64,000 nucleotides of DNA from Vitellaria paradoxa. Taxonomy: Eukaryota; Streptophyta; Magnoliopsida; Ericales; Sapotaceae. Under the pieces are notes generated by a model. The model searched no databases. It saw nothing but the letters and a program-made list of their open reading frames with translations, and was not told the DNA's origin. Within the stretch, counting starts at the first letter, position 1. Every line of letters starts with the position of its first letter. Of this stretch, positions 59,218 to 64,000 are shown piece after piece. Made by a program: the position numbers and the translations under genes. Location: assembly GCA_019916065.1 (NCBI GenBank), contig CM034237.1, positions 27,595,783 to 27,659,782 on the forward strand, given 5' to 3'.

Positions 59218-60968
59218 TAATTACGCTTGAAAAACAGAATAATAAATCTTGTTTTTCATGCTAATATTGGTAATTTGTGTTTTAATATGTTTATTTTAGG
59301 TTAATTTTGTTTATTTATGTTAGTTTGTTCATTTATATAGGTTTTAGTAAAAAATACACTAAAATAGCTTATTAAAACAAGATAGATAAATTTTTAACGT
59401 AGAAAGAATTCCATAAATTAAAAGTAGTCTTTAGTAAACTTGTAATGAATATCTCAAACTCTTCAAAAAGTTATTATGGGACAAAATTCAAGCTCGTTTA
59501 GGTCTTGAAAGATTGTTTAAAAATTAGGGCTCGAAAGCTGGATAACTCCTAATCACCGTAAGATTTAGGGCATTTCTTGAGTTTCTGGGGTCTAATTGAG
59601 GTGATTCCAAAACCTAAAATCAAATACACATTCTTAATTACAAATTTCTTGAAGAGTCCAAGTCCATAATAGGTCTCCATCTACCCCAAAATCGGCTTGC
59701 AAAGTTGTACAATTCAAAATTCTTCGGATGATTTAGCACGACACGCTGTCAGTATTTTGACCATAACTTTTCACTCACAACTCCGATTGATGCAATTCTT
59801 TTCGGGTTAAAAAGAAGACTCAAAGGCTACGATTTTTGTGTTGGAGCCAAAGATCGAATCTATCGTCTGGATGCCTTGTCGATCTATTTATACAGCACTA
59901 ATTGTTAATGCGTGATAAAAACTAGGTTTAGAGTTTTGTTTCATGCTTATAAATGCATATTTTGCAATGGCAGTCGAATGCTTTTCCTAGTATTTTTTTT
60001 TCATATTCAGCTTTTCATTAATATAGGTTAGTTTAAAGAGATTTTTTTAGCTTTGTTTTGCAGATTCATGTTAGTGAACATGTTAACATATTACAGTTTC
60101 ATTCAATGCTTTATCAATGGAGTTCGCTTTCTTTCCATTCTCTTTCTTTTTTTTTTTTTTTTTTGTTTTATTACTATCTCCATGCTAGACTAGATTTTTA
60201 TTCTTGATTCAACCCATCAATGATGGGTGGATTCTTATTTGATGATTGGATGTGATTGAATTCTCGTATATAACGTAAAACTTGTATGTTATGGTTCTTT
60301 TTCTGAATCTTTTTCTTTTTTCTTTTCAAACGCTTTCGAAAACTTGTAATCTCGATCATATTTTGTTGAAATCTCTGATAACATTACTTGATTAAAAACT
60401 TTCTTCTTATTTTCAAATAAAACAAGAAGAGATTTGGACCAAAGACGAATTTATTAAATATTTTTTCAGTTTTCTTATCCTAAACATGATTCTAAAACTC
60501 TGCTTTAGAATAATTAATTTAAAAATGACATCTTCCAGTTTACTTTTCTTATATGTGAGTTGTAAATTGAGATAAGAAAATGTATCCAATTAGAGAATAA
60601 AGAATCCACCTGAATTTTTAGGTTGGATCAAGATCTTTGATTATTTTGAATGCGTAGTTTTATTATTTTCATTATTTTAGTTTAATTTAATTTTGAATCT
60701 TACTTTCTATTAATTAGAATAGAAGTAACTTAATTTTTAAAATTTTAATTTAACTTAATTTTTGCAATTTACTTTATTTGATTATTAGTTAGTTAATCAA
60801 CACTTTTCAAAATCTAAAATTAATTTTCTTTTTCTATTTTTAAAATGAAATCAGTAAGTAGAAGAATCTAGAAAATCTAGTGTTCAATCTTAAAATTTCA
60901 TGAGGATACGATTCTCGATTCACCAAGTAAAATTATACCACACACTCTTATACTCGAAAGTTTATTCA
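59218..60968 (+). mobile_element. 3' LTR of older Athila-like element
   Basis: Begins TAATTACGCTTGAAAAAC (TG mutated to TA) directly after the polypurine tract, aligned with TGATTACACTTGAAAAG of the younger LTR. Near its end TTCTCGATTCACCAAGTAAA..ACCACACACTCTTATACTC corresponds to GACTCACCGAGTTAAAAC..CACTCTTGCACTT in the younger LTRs. Most of the middle is diverged. The 3' boundary (TTTATTCA) is approximate and no target duplication was found. Confidence 0.65.
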
Positions 60969-61323
60969 ATTGGACTTTTACTAGGCGGTGACTTAAACAT
61001 AAAAATCTCCATTTTAACAGTATCTGTTGTAGTCCGGGGTAGTTAAAGCTAGCGATAGCCATAAATTGACAATATAATCTCCATAAAACAACTTATCATT
61101 TGAACGACGTTAGGACAACTTTTTGACAAATAATAAAAAATGGACTGCTATAATCAACGCACGCAATCGTGTTTAAGCCTAGCAGAGAACTGGTGGCGTT
61201 AGACTTGGAATCCAACAAATAATCAAAAGTTACTTTTCTGTTTGGATGCCATGCATGCGTCGTGTTATTTTCCATTCACGGAGAAAAGAGGTTTGTGTTC
61301 AAACCAAGGGCGCCCAATGAAAT

Positions 61324-61573
61324 CGGGGGCGGATGCAGACCGAGGCAAGGGGTTAATTAACCCACTAGAAATAATTTTTTTTTTTTTTTTTGTAAAAAAT
61401 AGTATAATTTCTGTGATATTTTTGTACGTTTTAATACATACAATATATTTCTCAAAACAGATTGTTTTAATATCTCAAATAATTTATAAATTTTATCTTT
61501 GTTTTTATGTCAAGTACACTGTCATTCCTTATCATCTTGACCCCAGTATAACAAAATTCTGAATCCGCCGCTG
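61324..61573. mobile_element. MITE with GGGGCGGATGCAGA / TCTGAATCCGCCGCTG ends
   Basis: Left end CGGGGGCGGATGCAGA and reverse complement of right end CAGCGGCGGATTCAGAA are inverted repeats of the common CAGTGGCGGATTCAGAA plant repeat type. About 250 bp, AT-rich interior, non-coding. The 106-aa open frame spanning it is incidental. Confidence 0.6.
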
Positions 61574-61675
61574 AATAAAATTATGGAGAAAGAAATTAAA
61601 AAGGTAAGGAGATATATATATATATATATATATCACTGAAAATTAGGTAAATCCAATTAATTAACTGGAGACTAT

Positions 61676-61885
61676 GGGGGCATTTGGTAATAAAATTTTT
61701 AGTAAAAAATTACCAACTTTTGATATTTGAGTGTTTGGTAAACTACCAATTTTCCTCACTTTCTACTGTATTACAGTAATTTCTCAACTAAAAAATTATC
61801 AAAAGTTGATAAAAATTACTAAAGCTATCAAAAGTTGTTAAAAAATGATAAAAATTACTAAATATTCAAAAGTAATTGATATTGT
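61676..61885. mobile_element. MITE fragment (GGGGGCATTTGGTAA)
   Basis: Begins GGGGGCATTTGGTAATAAAA and contains TTGAGTGTTTGGTAAACTACC and repeated AAAGTTGWTAAAAATTACTA words as in 27487-27794. The right terminus is unclear. Confidence 0.4.
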
Positions 61886-61886
61886 T

Positions 61887-62025
61887 AAGGCTTTGTTTAG
61901 TTAGTTAAAAATTTTTAAAAATTTTTAAAAATTATTCATTTTTTATTTCACTACACGAATTACAAATCCACAACTTATTTCATTTTATCTATTTTTTATC
62001 ATTTTAAACACAGCTAAATGTATTA
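61887..62025. mobile_element. Short MITE, inverted copy of 40458 family
   Basis: Right part CAACTTATTTCATTTTATC..AAACACAGCTA is the reverse complement of the GGGTGTGTTTGGAGTGAGATAAAATAAG-type left end. Left part AAATTTTTAAAAATTATTCATTTTTTATTTC also matches. Confidence 0.5.
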
Positions 62026-62029
62026 AAAT

Positions 62030-62758
62030 TTTTTAATTTTTTTAAGCATATATATAAATATTATTCTTCCATCTTTTCTTTTGTATTTTGCAAAAATATC
62101 TGATACCTTAGTGCTATATAATATACATAGCTAGAGAGATGTTTGTAAAATTATTTGTTCGCTGAAAAATAACTTGCTAGCTGGCATGACAGATCTAGCT
62201 GAAAAGAGCCGTGAAAGCAAATAATTAATTAAAATACACGCACACACGCGCACACGCACCTATGCATACGTATTATAATAATAGGGGCCAACTCAATTTT
62301 CAAACCAAATGAAACAAATCAAAAGAAAAATGAGACTTTGAAGGTAAGTTTGACTGGGATTTAGTTGACCGCAAACCAAACCCCACGTGCCTTGGTGGGT
62401 TGCATGATATGGGAAATTGGACAGTCGTTTTAACTTGGACGGTTGAAATTAAAGAAAAATAGCAGACTTTGAGTAGAGTCTGATTGGATTTTTTTTTTTC
62501 CTTTGTTGACATTACTAGCTTTCAGGTTTCACACGACAATCTTCAAGCAAGACATCTGATTTTCATGGAGTGTCTGGCAATTACGTGGACCTTTTGTGTT
62601 TAAGACAAAGCAGCCCTATATTCTTCTCCAACGACTTTAACTTTTTCTTTTTTTTTTTTTCCCTATTCTAATTACTCTACTTTTTTTTTTTTTTTTTTCT
62701 AAGGCTCAAAGTGCTTTCTCTAAATTTCAAACCCCTCTAAGACCAACAAATAGATTCC
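62030..62758. other. Unassigned spacer
   Basis: Contains a short (CA)n/(CG)n-like run ACACGCACACACGCGCACACGC near 62234-62258 and poly-T tracts at 62647-62698. No gene. Confidence 0.45.
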
Positions 62759-62785
62759 ATATATATATATATATATATATATATT

Positions 62786-62923
62786 GGCTATCATTGGTTT
62801 GCTCTAATTTTTTGAAATCTTTTAAAAATTTTTAAAAATTTTTTATTTTTATTTAACTGTACAAATTGTGAATTCATAATTTATTTCATTTTATCTCATT
62901 TTTTTCATTCTAAAAACACCCAT
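62786..62923. mobile_element. Short MITE, inverted copy of 40458 family
   Basis: AAATTCTTTTAAAAATTTTT-like left part, then CAAATTGTGAATTCATAATTTATTTC (abbreviated family core) and right end TTCATTCTAAAAACACCC. Abuts an (AT)n run at about 62759-62783. Confidence 0.5.
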
Positions 62924-63845
62924 TACAATTCAAAACTAGACGCATCATTCGTCTTTCAACCAGACGACAAAACTTGGAAATGTTACTTATGACGTGATTA
63001 TGTATTAATAAGAATTTCATCCAATTTCTGTATATTTTGTATACATAACGTTCATAATGGACGCATACCTAACGTATACATGCAAACAAACCGTATACAT
63101 GCACGCACATAAAGGTTGCTTGCCATTTGCGACTATACAATGAAGGTCGAGAACTGTTCCTGTCGTAATTTGACAGGTTTCAATAGTTTGGAGAACGATT
63201 GAAAAAGACATTTGCCATAGGGTTCGCAAAAGTAAAAACCACGTCAACTTCTAATTTTCCCACTTTCAAAATTGCTGCACGTCAGATAGGAAAATTTGGC
63301 AGTTAAAAGCTCTTTTGACAATTTTTAAATCGGTTTAAATTTGTAAAAATTATAGTAAGGTAATTTGTGTAGTAAATAAAAAAATTTAAATTTTAATAAA
63401 AATTTATAGTATTTTATAAAGTTTTAAACGACACTAAAAATTTTCAGTTTTTAATTTATAATTTTCATTTTCACGTTTTTGAAAAGTGAACGTTGAAAAA
63501 TGTATTTTGATAATTGAACATTCATAAATTTTGAAAATTGTGTTTGACAAAATTTTGAAAAGTGAAAATTGATAAATTTGTTTTCAATTTTAACTTTACA
63601 AAAAAATAAAAAATATTTTTAAAATTTTTTAAAATTATGAAAATATGAAAAATATATTTTATTAAATTTCTATTTTCTTCCTCTATCACTGCCGCCGCTG
63701 CCACCAGTCACAATAATCACCCATCATCCATTATTGCTTGGCCAACGCCAATCCTCACTAGCAGCCACCCCATTTGATAACTTCCAATGCTATCAATTGT
63801 CACCCACCTTTGGCTGCTGTCGTCGACTATCACCACCCACCTACA
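62924..63845. other. Unassigned spacer
   Basis: AT-rich, with AAAGTGAACGTTGAAAAATG-type repeats near 63480-63575 and a C-rich CCACCAGTCACAATAATCACC stretch near 63700 (abbreviated). No gene supported. Confidence 0.4.
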
Positions 63846-64000
63846 ATGTCACGCCTCGGATCTCGTGACCCGAGGGGTGAGTGATAAACACACACAACAT
63901 GTATTAACATAACCAACCCATAATCAGAGCAATGCAACGTACACCAGTAAGCCCAAGACATAATAAGATAACATAAATCTAACCTTAACTATAATCAAGT
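63846..64000 (-). mobile_element. Edge of a gypsy-type LTR at the window end
   Basis: TGTCACGCCTCGGATCTCG at 63846 matches the reverse complement of the solo LTR end at 36155 (TGTCACGCCTCGAAATTC), indicating an LTR of the same or a related family entering in minus orientation and running off the window. Confidence 0.55.

Overview
This is an A+T-rich, repeat-dominated stretch of a flowering-plant nuclear genome. The plant assignment rests on an intron-bearing WRKY transcription factor gene, Ty1/copia, Ty3/gypsy (Athila-like), Cassandra/TRIM and CACTA elements, hAT-type MITEs and a tRNA-derived SINE. Species cannot be named from the sequence. There are no bacterial operons, CRISPR arrays or viral genomes.

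Only one clearly intact protein gene is present: a six-exon, minus-strand group IIb WRKY factor (WRKY6/31/42 type, about 569 aa) at 23164-25600. It has a TATA box, a G-box and several W-boxes upstream, and one GC-AG intron. A second host gene is dead: the C-terminal half of an MTR4/HEN2-type exosome RNA helicase is scattered over 7414-16505 on the plus strand. It carries stop codons, frameshifts, transposon-filled introns and a retrotransposon LTR inserted inside an exon.

Layout. 1-1782: decayed copia remnant (minus). 2281-2632: GAGCTCGAG-rich repeat. 3.1-4.2 kb: possible small LTR element. 5577-6898: TRIM-like element with a fold-back LTR and intact 5-bp target duplication. 7.4-16.5 kb: helicase pseudogene with a copia pol fragment (9.2-10.5 kb), hAT MITEs and a 1.5-kb solo LTR. 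17.1-17.3 kb: SINE. 20498-22071: Cassandra element with 5S rRNA-like LTRs, split by an 858-bp solo LTR. 23.2-26.0 kb: WRKY gene and promoter. 28101-32771: Sirevirus-like, gag-only copia element. 33.8-37.9 kb: CACTA-like element carrying a 2.1-kb gypsy solo LTR with a minisatellite. 38554-39933: hAT-like element with a nested LINE fragment. 42714-56296: full-length but mutated Athila-like gypsy element (minus) inserted into an older plus-strand Athila relative (about 42.3 kb to 60.97 kb). 61-64 kb: MITEs, and the edge of another gypsy LTR at the window end.

Most retroelement boundaries come from TG..CA ends plus 5-bp target-site duplications read directly from the sequence. Divergences and ages were not computed. 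Nothing here clearly amounts to a new biological system. The most unusual items are the repeated ~38-bp palindrome in the Athila-like element, the fold-back TRIM-like element, and the Cassandra copy whose 5' LTR has lost its 5S box A.
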